NCBI RefSeq assembly: GCF_002355955.1
Contig: NZ_AP017368.1
Location: forward strand, 62,001 to 126,000
Reading direction: 5' to 3'
From: Candidatus Desulfovibrio trichonymphae
GTDB taxonomy: Bacteria; Desulfobacterota; Desulfovibrionia; Desulfovibrionales; Desulfovibrionaceae
Length of the DNA stretch: 64,000 bases
In this document: positions 9,894-18,153 of the stretch, one piece after another
Position numbering within the stretch: the first letter of the stretch is position 1
Layout of the letters: each line of letters begins with the position of its first letter
Translations under genes and position numbers: made by a program
The notes under the pieces: generated by a model
Told to the model about the DNA's origin: nothing
Seen by the model: only the letters and a program-made list of their open reading frames with translations
The model's database searches: none

Positions 9894-10265
9894 TTACTTG
9901 CGGGCCTCAATGTCCACAATGATGTATGTCTTTCCTGCATTGCGGAAATCAAAACGCGCCTTGTCGCCCGCCTTCACCTCTTCCGCCAGTGATGCGTCCT
10001 TAAAAACAAAATCCATGGTCATGGCGGGCCAGCCGAGAGCCGGCACGGGCTCATGGGCTATCGTGATTTTCCGCGCGACTTTGTCCACGCTTTTCACCAC
10101 GCCCGCGGCGGTGTATACTTGGCCGTTGCTCCCGTCCGCTTTCATCTCCATGCCGGGTACGCCGTGAGCGGAGTGCGGGTCGTGTTTCGCCGTCGCCGGA
10201 AATACAAAAGCAGCCGCAAAGATAAAGAAAAATACAGAAGTGGTGTAGAAAAAACGCATGTTCAT
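9894..10265 (-). CDS. cusF: Periplasmic copper/silver chaperone CusF
   Basis: A 123-residue exported protein with a signal peptide (about 1-27, ending near FPATAKH), a His/Met-rich linker (HDPHSAHGVPGMEM) and a small OB-fold domain. The CusF metal site is intact: His in ITIAHEP, Trp in LGWPAM, and the two Met of AMTMDF, matching the His/Trp/Met/Met site of E. coli CusF. I chose the ATG at 10265, seven bases after AGGGGA. The longer open frame upstream runs into the cusC 3' end and has no signal peptide. It would carry Cu(I)/Ag(I) to CusB. Confidence 0.93.
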   Translation of the reverse strand: MNMRFFYTTSVFFFIFAAAFVFPATAKHDPHSAHGVPGMEMKADGSNGQVYTAAGVVKSVDKVARKITIAHEPVPALGWPAMTMDFVFKDASLAEEVKAGDKARFDFRNAGKTYIIVDIEARK

Positions 10266-10302
10266 GGTGTGTCCCCTGTTATCAGTGTTATTAAAATTCA
10301 TG

Positions 10303-11715
10303 CTATTGTGCGATGGAGGACGTTTCATGCAGACCACCGCCCAGGGCGCTGTAAAGATTGATGTCGTTGACAAGCTGATCGCGCCGTATGTTCAGCAGGT
10401 CCTGTTCCGCCTGGAACACGTTGCGCTGAGCGTCCAGCACTTCCAGATAGCTCGCGGCGCCGCTGATATAGCGTTGTGTCGCTAGATCAAGCACAACACG
10501 CTGCGAGTCAAGGTAATGCCCCTGCGCGGCGAAGCGGCGGGCAAGGGCGGCTTTTGTCATCAGGCCGTCCGCCGCCTCACGAAACGCGGTTTGAACGGTC
10601 TTTTCATACTGGATCACGGTACTCCGCCTGCGCACCTCGGCCAGCTCCAGATCCGACTGGTTGCGTCCGGCGGTGAATATGGGCAACGTCACCTGCGGCA
10701 CAAACGACCATATAGACGTCGGGGCGGCGAAGAGCGTTTGCAGGTCGTTGCTCATGTACCCCAGATTGCCCGTGAGCAAGATGCTCGGGAAAAACGCCGC
10801 TCTGGCCGCGCCGATGTCCGCATTCGCCGCGCGCAGGACATGCTCTGCCCGCATGACGTCCGGTCGTTCCAGCAACACGGCGGACGGGATTGTGTGCGGC
10901 AATTCCGTGAAAACCTGCTCTGTGAGGGATGTCGCCGACGGCAGTTCCGTTTTTTCAAAACGGCCGAGCAAAAGGGTCAACGCGTTCCGCGTTCTGGTCA
11001 CTTCAGTCTGCCGCTGGGCAAGCGTGGTTGCGGCAAATTCGACAAAGCCGCGCGCCTGTTCCAGATCCAGCAGCGACGATTGACCGGACCGCACCCGATT
11101 TTCAATGAAGGCATAGGACCCGCGGCGGCTTTCGAGTGTGCGCTCAGCCAGGTGCAGACCTTCGCGGGCCAGACGTTCGTCCAGATACGCCTGGGCCACC
11201 TGAGAGACGAGGGCTATTCTGACGGCCTTCTCCGCTTCCCCGCTTGCCAGATATTGCTGCAGGGCTGATTCGCTCAGGCTTTTCAAACGGCCGAACAAAT
11301 CAATCTCAAAAGCCGGCAGCGCGATCGCGGCTGTTCCTTTTTCATCGGCGACTGAAGACTTGAATTCGCCGCCGTAGGCGTCGGAACTCTCCACCTTCAG
11401 TTGCGGAACGCGTTCGGAATTCCGCACTCCGTACTGCGCACCGGCTTCGGCCACGGCGAGCGCCGCCAGCTTCATATCCCGGTTATTCTGTATGCTGACG
11501 GAAATAAGCTCTTTTAGCCGCTCATCCTTATAAAAATCACGCCAGCCGATGCGTTGCACGTTCACAGAAACGCCGGACGCATCCAGAGTGTCTTCCGTTG
11601 TCAGAGTCGCCGGCACCGGCATTGTCGGCCTGTTGTATTCCGGCGCAAGCGAGCAGGCCACAAGCGACAGCGCAAGCAGACAAAGACCTGCAGCACGGAT
11701 GTATACATCCATCAT
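10303..11715 (-). CDS. cusC: Outer-membrane efflux lipoprotein, CusC/NodT family
   Basis: A 470-residue outer-membrane factor with a lipoprotein signal (LALSLVACSLAPEY; the Cys would be lipidated) and two repeats of the TolC-like coiled-coil domain (for example LKLAALAVAEAGAQYGVRN early and LELAEVRRRSTVIQYEKTV late). NodT-type hallmarks such as LLERPDVMRAEHVLRAANAD are present. It is the first pump gene of the operon and lies 37 bases ahead of cusF. It forms the channel through the outer membrane for the CusBA pump. Confidence 0.93.
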   Translation of the reverse strand: MMDVYIRAAGLCLLALSLVACSLAPEYNRPTMPVPATLTTEDTLDASGVSVNVQRIGWRDFYKDERLKELISVSIQNNRDMKLAALAVAEAGAQYGVRNSERVPQLKVESSDAYGGEFKSSVADEKGTAAIALPAFEIDLFGRLKSLSESALQQYLASGEAEKAVRIALVSQVAQAYLDERLAREGLHLAERTLESRRGSYAFIENRVRSGQSSLLDLEQARGFVEFAATTLAQRQTEVTRTRNALTLLLGRFEKTELPSATSLTEQVFTELPHTIPSAVLLERPDVMRAEHVLRAANADIGAARAAFFPSILLTGNLGYMSNDLQTLFAAPTSIWSFVPQVTLPIFTAGRNQSDLELAEVRRRSTVIQYEKTVQTAFREAADGLMTKAALARRFAAQGHYLDSQRVVLDLATQRYISGAASYLEVLDAQRNVFQAEQDLLNIRRDQLVNDINLYSALGGGLHETSSIAQ

Positions 11716-11844
11716 GGTGCACCGCCTGTAGAGGGTTGCGGCGAAGACGGTTCAAAATCCGCACAGAAAGCTGGCTGAACGCCGTTGCGGAAGTTGCAAC
11801 CGGTTGTGCCACAGAAACGCGCCAAGAGTCACAGAGAGACGGGT

Positions 11845-12222
11845 TCACGCCCGTGACGGGCGGCTATCTCCTTCTTGCGGGGCACTGCGTGGAGGACGAA
11901 ACAGGGCGTCGGCGTAGGCGGGCGTCACGCAGCCGTCGGAAGTGGCGAGCGGCGTGGATTCAGCGTGAAGATGGAAAAATTTGAAGTGAAGCGTGAGCGC
12001 AGGAATTTTGGACGGGAAACATATTTTCATTGTGCAGGGTTTGTCCGCAGATGTCTTGTGTCTGGCCGCGGCGTGCCCGGTGCCGTCTTGCTTGCCGGCG
12101 CCCGTCAGGAATGTGTCGCACGCGGAGCATGAGGAACACGCATGCCCAGCGACAGGACTCAGCCAAACGGCGGCCAGCATGACAATCAAGGTTCTGGCGA
12201 TCACGTTCATCTGCTGCTGCAT
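11845..12222 (-). CDS. Small exported Cys/His-rich protein, probable metal-binding leader of cus operon
   Basis: A 125-residue protein with a clear signal peptide (about residues 1-27, cleaving near VAGHA). Directly after it comes CSSCSAC, then several His and a second cysteine pair (CTMKIC). The C-terminal third is proline/arginine-rich (ADALFRPPRSAP). I do not recognise a named family. Its place 129 bases upstream of cusC on the same strand, behind a plausible promoter at 12367-12395, suggests a periplasmic copper-binding or sensing protein made with the pump. The start could also be the Met at residue 5. Base composition matches the neighbours. Confidence 0.6.
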   Translation of the reverse strand: MQQQMNVIARTLIVMLAAVWLSPVAGHACSSCSACDTFLTGAGKQDGTGHAAARHKTSADKPCTMKICFPSKIPALTLHFKFFHLHAESTPLATSDGCVTPAYADALFRPPRSAPQEGDSRPSRA

Positions 12223-12366
12223 TGTTCACAGCCTGATTCAGTCGTCCGGCCAGCACGCCGGGCGCGGTGAAATTGTTTCAGATCCTGGCGACGCCCCGCG
12301 GCTTCCGCCCCGCGGGCGGCCACCTGTGCCGTCAGCTCGGCGATGGCGTCACTATTGATTGAGATT

Positions 12367-12395
12367 ATAATAATTAAATTTTCTTTTGAGTGCAA
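12367..12395 (-). promoter_or_regulatory. Putative sigma-70 promoter for the cus operon
   Basis: On the minus strand, TTGCAC (12390-12395) and TATTAT (12367-12372) are 17 bases apart in an AT-rich stretch. They lie about 140 bases ahead of the small Cys-rich gene. No metal-regulator dyad (CusR or CueR type) was recognised. Confidence 0.45.
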
Positions 12396-12440
12396 GCATT
12401 TTTGCGTCCCTTGAACAGGATTTGGCGGGCCAAACAGGAA

Positions 12441-12470
12441 TTGATGGGATAGACAGCGCCCCGATATAAT
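12441..12470 (+). promoter_or_regulatory. Strong sigma-70-like promoter
   Basis: TTGATG (12441-12446) and a perfect TATAAT (12465-12470) are separated by 18 bases. Expected transcription start is near 12477. No coding frame starts soon after, so it most likely drives the small RNA below. Confidence 0.7.
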
Positions 12471-12476
12471 CGATAA

Positions 12477-12643
12477 CCTGTGCAGGCAACCAATCGGTAA
12501 CAGACGTCACCCGGAAGGGGCGCTAAAAAGGAGGCGGGTCATGGGGAGTAGTGATAGCCCGTAGCGACTTCCAGGTGTCTTCTCCATAGATTGTGCGCAA
12601 GCAGCATACGGTCTTTTCCAGGGCTGACCGACTCCTTTTTTTA
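12477..12643 (+). ncRNA. Candidate structured small RNA upstream of polA
   Basis: About 167 bases lie between a strong promoter and a hairpin followed by seven T. No sensible reading frame fills it. Local pairing is plentiful: CCTGTGCAGG near the 5' end is self-complementary, ATGGGGAG pairs with CTTCTCCAT further on, and a CGGTC/GACCG hairpin closes the 3' end. Three GGA triplets occur in the middle. It does not show the conserved cores of tmRNA, RNase P RNA or SRP RNA, and I could not match it to 6S RNA, though the size is compatible. The polA start follows about 150 bases later, so a leader RNA is also possible. Confidence 0.5.
12610..12643 (+). terminator. Rho-independent terminator of the candidate small RNA
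   Basis: CGGTC (12610-12614) pairs with GACCG (12627-12631), followed closely by TTTTTTT (12637-12643). The stem is short, but the T-run is good. Confidence 0.5.
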
Positions 12644-12796
12644 TTTGAACGAGATGTGTGTTTCTGTATCAACAGAGAGGCGGCATGAGCGAATCCACAA
12701 CCACAAGATTGATTGCCTCAAAAGAAAGGATATGAAAAATTCAAGGGTATGAACACTCCTGCGCATCCCAAACAAAGACACCCGAGGCTGGTCGAC

Positions 12797-15532
12797 ATGC
12801 CGCTGAAAGATCGTCTGAACCTCGCCGCTGACCCCATATTTCTGATGGACGGCTCAGCCTTCATTTATCGGGGATTTTTCGCCAACCAGAACCTGCGGCG
12901 TTCGGACGGGTTCCCCACAGGCGCGCTTGTGCTGTTAACCCGGCTTTTACTGCGCATTTTATGCAAGGAAAAACCGCGCCACCTGCTTTTCATACGGGAC
13001 GGCAAGGGCAAAAACTTCCGGCACGAGATATACCCACTGTACAAGGCCAACCGCGAAGCCATGCCGGAAGATCTGGTCATGCAGCTCGACCCTATTGAAC
13101 GCATGGTGCGCGCTTTGGGACTGAACCTCGAAATCTCACAGGGCTGCGAGGCGGACGACTGTATTGCCTCTCTGGCGGCCCGTTTTTCTGCGGAACATCC
13201 GGTGATCATCGTCGGCGGTGACAAAGATCTAAAACAATGTCTCTCCCGGCGGGTTTTTCTATGGGATCCCGCGGGAAAAGACGAAAATTTGATAACGGAA
13301 ACCGATTTCCGGGACGAAAACGGTGTCAGCCCCGCCCAGTGGCCTGACGTGCAGGCTCTGCTGGGCGATACGAGCGACAATATTCCCGGCGTGCCTGGCA
13401 TAGGCCCCAAAGCGGCGAAACAGATATTTGAGGTTTGCAGCAGCCTTGAAGAAATACGCGCCGGCTTTTCCCGGCTGCCGCCGAAATTCCGGAGCAAGCT
13501 GTGCGGGCATTTGGACAAGGCCTTCATCTGGCGCAGGTTGACAACATTGTCGCTGACCGTCTGTGCAGATATGACTCTTGAGGGTATGCTCGTGCGGCCG
13601 ATAAACGCGTTGGAATGTCGATCGCTGACAGACGAATTTGAACTCGTTGTCCTGCGTCGGGAAATGGAAAATTTGCTGCGCCTTCAACAGTCGGCGGCAT
13701 CTCCTGAAACGCCCGCGCTGCCGCCGCCGAATCGCGAGAAAAGCGCCACAAAAAACACGACAAAACGCCCAGCCCCGCACGCAAGAAAAGAAAAGCAGAC
13801 CAACCTGCTGGATATGGCGGATCCTACGCCTACGTTGCCCGCAACAGAGGCGTCTGCTCTTGCGGATTTGCCGTACTGCGTCGACCGCACTGTCGTTCTG
13901 CTCTGGTCCGGCGTCACGGGAGAACCCTTGCGTATTGCCGTGGGCGGTGCGTGGCGGGACGATCAGCATGCGCCTGCAACCGCCCCGTTACAGGAATTTG
14001 CATGGGCAGCCGACCCAACAACGCTTGCGCCCTGGCTTTCCGGAGCCGGCCGTCTGGTCTGCACGGATTTCAAAATTCTGCTGCGCAACGGAATATGCCG
14101 CGCATATCCGTCCTGCGCATCGCCGCCCTGCTTTGACTTGGGACTCGCCGCATGGTTGCTGAACCCTGAAGACAACGACTATTCCTGGCCCCGGCTGAAA
14201 GCCCGCTTCGGTGCCGGCCTGCAAAGGGACACAGTCGGCCCGGCGGGTCTTGCTCTTGCTGTGGCCAAAATCCTGCAAACGCGTCTTGTCCAAAACAACC
14301 TTGATGGCCTTTACGCGGAGATGGAACTGACTTTGACGCCGGTGCTGGCCGCAATGGAAGAACGCGGCGTGGCGATTGACGCAACGGCTTTTCAAACCTT
14401 CCTCGTCGATGTGCAAACTGAGATCAACAACCTCACAGCGAAAATCTATTCAACGGCAGGTACATCCTTCAATCTGCGTTCAGCGCGACAGCTGGGTGAA
14501 ACGCTCTTTAATGTGTTGCACCTTCCTGCGTCGCGCAAAACCAGAGGTGGGCAGGCATCCACCTCGCAGGAAACGTTGGAAAAGCTGGCCGGACGTCACA
14601 CAGTGGTGGATCTTGTTTTACAATTCCGCAAACTCGAAAAAATACGTTCCACATATCTGGAGCCCTTGCCGCGCCTTGTGGATCAGGCAGGACGCCTGCA
14701 CACCACCTTCAATCAAAAAGGCACAGCCACAGGACGCCTTTCATCCAGCAACCCCAATCTGCAGAATATTCCCGTGCGGGGGACTCTCGGCAAACGCATG
14801 CGCGCATCGTTTATCGCCGCGCCGGCGCACACGCTTGTCTGCGCCGACTATTCCCAGATAGAATTGCGTGTGCTTGCGCACATGTCACAAGACGCAACGC
14901 TGCTTGACGCCTTTCACAACAATGAAGACATTCATGCCCGCACTGCGGCGTTGATATATGATCTGCCGCAGGACAAGGTGAGTCGGGACGAGCGGCGTAA
15001 CGCCAAAACAATCAATTTTGGCCTGATCTACGGCATGGGCGCGCAAAAACTGGCAAGAGATCTCAAAATAGCCGCCGCAGAGGCCAAAGATTTTATTGCC
15101 CGCTACTTTGCACACCTCACCGGTCTGAAAGCATTTTACGACAACGTGGAACGTCTTGCCAAACAACAGGGTTTCGTCAGCACATTGGGCGGACGCCGCC
15201 GCTTTTTGCCGAGCATACATTCAGCAAACGACCAAGCTTTTGCGCTTGCGCGCCGTCAGGCCATCAACACGATGATACAGGGCTCCGCGGCGGATATCAT
15301 CAAGCTGGCCATGCTGGCTGTGGACAACGACACGGAGCTGGCGAGCATGCACGCCCATCTGCTTTTGCAGGTGCACGATGAACTGCTGCTCGAAGTTCCG
15401 GAGGAAAAAGCGCAGGCCGCAGGCGCGCGAACAGCCGCACTGATGGCTGCCGTCGCGCCCGCAGGCGCGGAACTCTCCGTGCCTCTCGCGGTGGACTGGG
15501 GCGTGGGGCGAAACTGGGCAGAAGCCCATTAG
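12797..15532 (+). CDS. polA: DNA polymerase I lacking proofreading residues
   Basis: DNA polymerase I, 911 residues from the ATG at 12797 (start MPLKDRLNL, GAGG nine bases ahead). In-frame starts at 12749 and a TTG at 12713 would add 16 or 28 residues. The N-terminal 5'-3' exonuclease/FEN domain has GCEADDCIA and GDTSDNIPGVPGIG. A Lys/Pro-rich linker follows. The middle domain has the 3'-5' exonuclease position but none of its acidic motifs: DTE is replaced by LLWSG, and the later Asp and YxxxD motifs are missing. The polymerase domain is complete (TATGRLSSSNPNLQNIPVR, DYSQIELR, RRNAKTINFGLIYG, QVHDE). It therefore acts in gap filling and Okazaki primer removal without proofreading. Confidence 0.95.
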   Translation: MPLKDRLNLAADPIFLMDGSAFIYRGFFANQNLRRSDGFPTGALVLLTRLLLRILCKEKPRHLLFIRDGKGKNFRHEIYPLYKANREAMPEDLVMQLDPIERMVRALGLNLEISQGCEADDCIASLAARFSAEHPVIIVGGDKDLKQCLSRRVFLWDPAGKDENLITETDFRDENGVSPAQWPDVQALLGDTSDNIPGVPGIGPKAAKQIFEVCSSLEEIRAGFSRLPPKFRSKLCGHLDKAFIWRRLTTLSLTVCADMTLEGMLVRPINALECRSLTDEFELVVLRREMENLLRLQQSAASPETPALPPPNREKSATKNTTKRPAPHARKEKQTNLLDMADPTPTLPATEASALADLPYCVDRTVVLLWSGVTGEPLRIAVGGAWRDDQHAPATAPLQEFAWAADPTTLAPWLSGAGRLVCTDFKILLRNGICRAYPSCASPPCFDLGLAAWLLNPEDNDYSWPRLKARFGAGLQRDTVGPAGLALAVAKILQTRLVQNNLDGLYAEMELTLTPVLAAMEERGVAIDATAFQTFLVDVQTEINNLTAKIYSTAGTSFNLRSARQLGETLFNVLHLPASRKTRGGQASTSQETLEKLAGRHTVVDLVLQFRKLEKIRSTYLEPLPRLVDQAGRLHTTFNQKGTATGRLSSSNPNLQNIPVRGTLGKRMRASFIAAPAHTLVCADYSQIELRVLAHMSQDATLLDAFHNNEDIHARTAALIYDLPQDKVSRDERRNAKTINFGLIYGMGAQKLARDLKIAAAEAKDFIARYFAHLTGLKAFYDNVERLAKQQGFVSTLGGRRRFLPSIHSANDQAFALARRQAINTMIQGSAADIIKLAMLAVDNDTELASMHAHLLLQVHDELLLEVPEEKAQAAGARTAALMAAVAPAGAELSVPLAVDWGVGRNWAEAH

Positions 15533-15560
15533 AACTTGTCCGCAAAACGGCAAGTTTTTT
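15532..15560 (+). terminator. Rho-independent terminator after polA
   Basis: An ACTTG-CCG stem pairs with CGG-CAAGT around CAAAA and runs into TTTTTT. It begins immediately at the polA stop. Confidence 0.8.
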
Positions 15561-15563
15561 GTG

Positions 15564-15760
15564 TCAGCCGCGGACATGGATGTCTACGGTATGATTCGGC
15601 CGGAGTTCAAGCAGGCGCGTCAGTGTGCGGGAAAGGTCTCCAGTTGTGCTGAGCCTTTTGCTCACCACGGATCCTCTCACAGGCACCAGATCGGCGCCGC
15701 GCCTTTTTTCTCTGGACGGTTTCTTTGCTGGTTTTCCTGAATCTAGACGGCCACCTTTTG
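15564..15760 (-). pseudogene. C-terminal remnant of an unrecognised gene
   Basis: A minus-strand frame of about 60 codons reads as plausible protein (GADLVPVRGSVVSKRL, then RLLELRPNHTVDIHVRG) and ends at a stop at 15564-15566. It is closed upstream by a stop, with no start codon or ribosome site. The composition is that of the host genome, unlike the AT-richer rmuC next door. I do not know the family. It may be the tail of a gene cut when the rmuC segment arrived. Confidence 0.25.
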
Positions 15761-15789
15761 ATTATGCGATGGCTTGTTCAACTCCACCA

Positions 15790-17202
15790 CTATGGCAATT
15801 GCTCCACCGTCGTCAATTTTTTTTCAATTCTGGCTCTTTCTTCGACTGCCTGATCAATATCATTGGCGGCTTCTTGTAATTTTTTCTTAGTTTTGTTCAA
15901 TAACTCCCCGAACTTTGAGAACCCTGTTTTTACAGTACCAAGTGTCGCCCATACTTCACTGGATCTCTTCTCTATTGCCAAGGTTTTAAAGCCCATCTGT
16001 AAACTGCTTAAAAAGGCTACAAGGTTGGTCGGCCCCACCACGGTAATCTTAAAATTATGCCTCAATGTCTCAAAAAGTTCTGTTCTCCTTACTATTTCCG
16101 CGTACAGTCCCTCCGATGGGACAAACATGATGGCGAAATCTGTAGTGTCTGGAGGGTTTATATATTTTTCGCAGATGAGCCTTGCGCTCTTCTTTATGGA
16201 ACTTTCAAATTTCCTGGAGATGTCTTCTACGTCCTTGGGATTCTTGTTCGCAATATCATCGTAACAGTCTAAAAGTTTTTGATAGTCTGCTATTGGAAAT
16301 TTCGAGTCTATCGGCAAGAGTAGAGGTTTATTGTCATTACTCCTTCCCGGCAATTCAATGGCATACTCAACCCGTTCCTGACTTCCTTTCTTAATCTGCA
16401 CATTTTGTTTGTACTGTTGTGGCGACAATATCTGGTATAGAATCGCGCCAAGCTGCATTTCTCCCAAATTCCCTCTGGTCTTCACACCAGACAGGACTTT
16501 TTGCAGATTACCAACGCCGGAGGCCAAGGTCTGCATCTCCCCAAGCCCCTTATGTACTGCCTCCAGTCTGGTACTTATCAGTTTGAAGGATTCCGTAAAC
16601 CGCTTTTCCACAGTTTCCTGCAATTTTTCATCAACGGTTTTTCTCATCTCCTCAAGTTTTTTCACATTTTCATCTTGCAGAGTTTTGAGTTTATTTTCCA
16701 CAGTATCCCGAATTTCTTTCAATTTTAATTCAGTATCTTTTTTAATATTTTCTTGTTTGCTAACAAGTTCGTCAAATTTCTGTTTTTGAAGATTATTAAA
16801 TTCTTTTACGCTGAAGGTAAATTTTTCTTCAAATGATTTTAAAGAGTCTGTCTGCGCTATTCTATTTTCTTTATTTAATTTTTCAAATTGATTTTGTATA
16901 GTTATCGTTCTGTCATCAAAATTTTTTACCAGATATAATAACTGCTCTGAAAAGTTCTTAAATTGAATTTGCTGAGCATTAGAAAGTTTATCTATATTTC
17001 CAGTAAGTATTTCACTAAAATTTTTAAAAGAATTATTCAGTTCTTCCCTATTTCTACAAAATTCATCACGAATTAAATTGTCAATTCTTGCAATATCTTC
17101 GCTTGTTGCAACATTATTGCCCATTCTCAATTTCAAAGTCAGGAAAATATTTACAACAATCAGAATGAACAGCGCAAGTTGTACAGCAATAATATAATTC
17201 AT
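15790..17202 (-). CDS. rmuC: DNA recombination protein RmuC family
   Basis: A 470-residue RmuC-type protein with an N-terminal membrane helix (IAVQLALFILIVVNIFLTL). A long coiled coil rich in Lys/Glu follows (about 30-190), then the conserved RmuC nuclease-like domain (GNLGEMQLGAILYQILSPQQY, LLLPIDSKFPIADYQ, FAIMFVPSEGLYAEI, TNLVAFLSSLQMGFK). The ATG at 17202 lies seven bases after GGAGGA; an in-frame GTG five codons upstream overlaps that box and is less likely. The family limits inversion and rearrangement at repeats. Codon use is clearly AT-richer than the flanking genes, suggesting transfer. Confidence 0.88.
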   Translation of the reverse strand: MNYIIAVQLALFILIVVNIFLTLKLRMGNNVATSEDIARIDNLIRDEFCRNREELNNSFKNFSEILTGNIDKLSNAQQIQFKNFSEQLLYLVKNFDDRTITIQNQFEKLNKENRIAQTDSLKSFEEKFTFSVKEFNNLQKQKFDELVSKQENIKKDTELKLKEIRDTVENKLKTLQDENVKKLEEMRKTVDEKLQETVEKRFTESFKLISTRLEAVHKGLGEMQTLASGVGNLQKVLSGVKTRGNLGEMQLGAILYQILSPQQYKQNVQIKKGSQERVEYAIELPGRSNDNKPLLLPIDSKFPIADYQKLLDCYDDIANKNPKDVEDISRKFESSIKKSARLICEKYINPPDTTDFAIMFVPSEGLYAEIVRRTELFETLRHNFKITVVGPTNLVAFLSSLQMGFKTLAIEKRSSEVWATLGTVKTGFSKFGELLNKTKKKLQEAANDIDQAVEERARIEKKLTTVEQLP

Positions 17203-17285
17203 ATTAAAATCCTCCACATTAAGATATATAATTATAGACTGTTTTTGTCATCATCCTTGAGGCCATCAGATAGTGTTGACAGGCT

Positions 17286-17885
17286 CTAATGCAGAAATGA
17301 ACGCACACCAGTGAAGATAACCTGCGCCGCTATGGCGGCCAGAAGCAGACCGGTGATTTTTGAAAGCACGGCCAGCCCCGTCTCGCCGAGCACGCGCTTT
17401 ATAGGATCGGCAAAATGCAGGAAGACATAGATGCCGATGGACGCTGTTAGAAGGGCGGCGGCGTCGATGACCCTCTGGATCATGTCCGTCGCCGAAGCGC
17501 CCAGCACCATCACGGTGCCGATGGATGCCGGCCCCATACAGAGGGGAATGGCCAGAGGCACGATGCTGATGTCGACTTCGGGCGCGAACGACGGTTTTTC
17601 TCCATTTTCACGCATCAGAGAAACAGCCGACAAAAACAAGAGGGTTCCGGTGCCGATGCGGAAGGCATCCAGCGTAAAGCCGAACATGTTGAAAATACTC
17701 TCACCCAGAAAATACAGCACAAGGCCTATAATAAAGACGGCTGCCGAGGTTTTGCGTGCGGTGGCTTTTTTGCGGGTATCATTGTATGTTTTGGAAGCGC
17801 TTAAAAAAGCGGAAAGAACGGCGGGCGGAGTCATCAGGGCGAACAGCTTAATCGCCTGACTGAACAATTCTGTCAGATATTCCAT
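17286..17885 (-). CDS. MarC family integral membrane protein
   Basis: A 199-residue inner-membrane protein of the MarC/NAAT family with about six hydrophobic helices. Family marks include PLAIPLCMGPASIGTVMVLG (loop with conserved Pro/Gly). Members have been called multiple-antibiotic-resistance proteins or amino-acid transporters, but their function is unsettled. It stands alone on the minus strand between rmuC and an integrase scrap. GC content is like the core genome, so it does not appear to be part of the imported segment. Confidence 0.85.
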   Translation of the reverse strand: MEYLTELFSQAIKLFALMTPPAVLSAFLSASKTYNDTRKKATARKTSAAVFIIGLVLYFLGESIFNMFGFTLDAFRIGTGTLLFLSAVSLMRENGEKPSFAPEVDISIVPLAIPLCMGPASIGTVMVLGASATDMIQRVIDAAALLTASIGIYVFLHFADPIKRVLGETGLAVLSKITGLLLAAIAAQVIFTGVRSFLH

Positions 17886-17974
17886 GTCGCCCGTTTCCTG
17901 CTTTCAGGAATAGCACAGCAGAGTCCTGATGCTTACAACTATTGAAGGCTTGCACCCGACAGCGTATAGCTTAA

Positions 17975-18106
17975 CGGCATACAGCCGGAATCCTGAACTC
18001 GCTTAACGGGGCTGCCCTGGAAGAAATACAACAGCTTTTGAGGCATAGCAATATCAACTCCACCATGATTTACAGCCATCATTTACAGCGGGCCGGAAAC
18101 AATTAG
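17975..18106 (+). pseudogene. Tyrosine recombinase (integrase) C-terminal remnant
   Basis: About 43 codons translate to the end of an XerC/D-like integrase: RHTAGILNSLNGAALEEIQ, then LLRHSNINSTMIYSHHLQRA. The His-x-x-Arg side of the active site, the second His and the catalytic Tyr (MIYSHH) are all there. A stop (TAA) lies just upstream in frame, and no start is present, so only the tail survives. It ends 48 bases before the Fic gene, marking the edge of a former mobile element. Confidence 0.75.
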
Positions 18107-18153
18107 CGAAGCCCGGATAGCGGCGGCGGATATTTAACTAAGGGATGGGCACT

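Noticed and set aside
12477-12643. SRP RNA, RNase P RNA or tmRNA
   Set aside because: The conserved cores of these RNAs are not present; a 6S RNA could not be excluded by eye, so the call stays unnamed.
15625-15879. A plus-strand 84-codon frame after polA
   Set aside because: It spans the polA-rmuC junction with no ribosome site and changes composition midway; the minus-strand remnant is the better reading.
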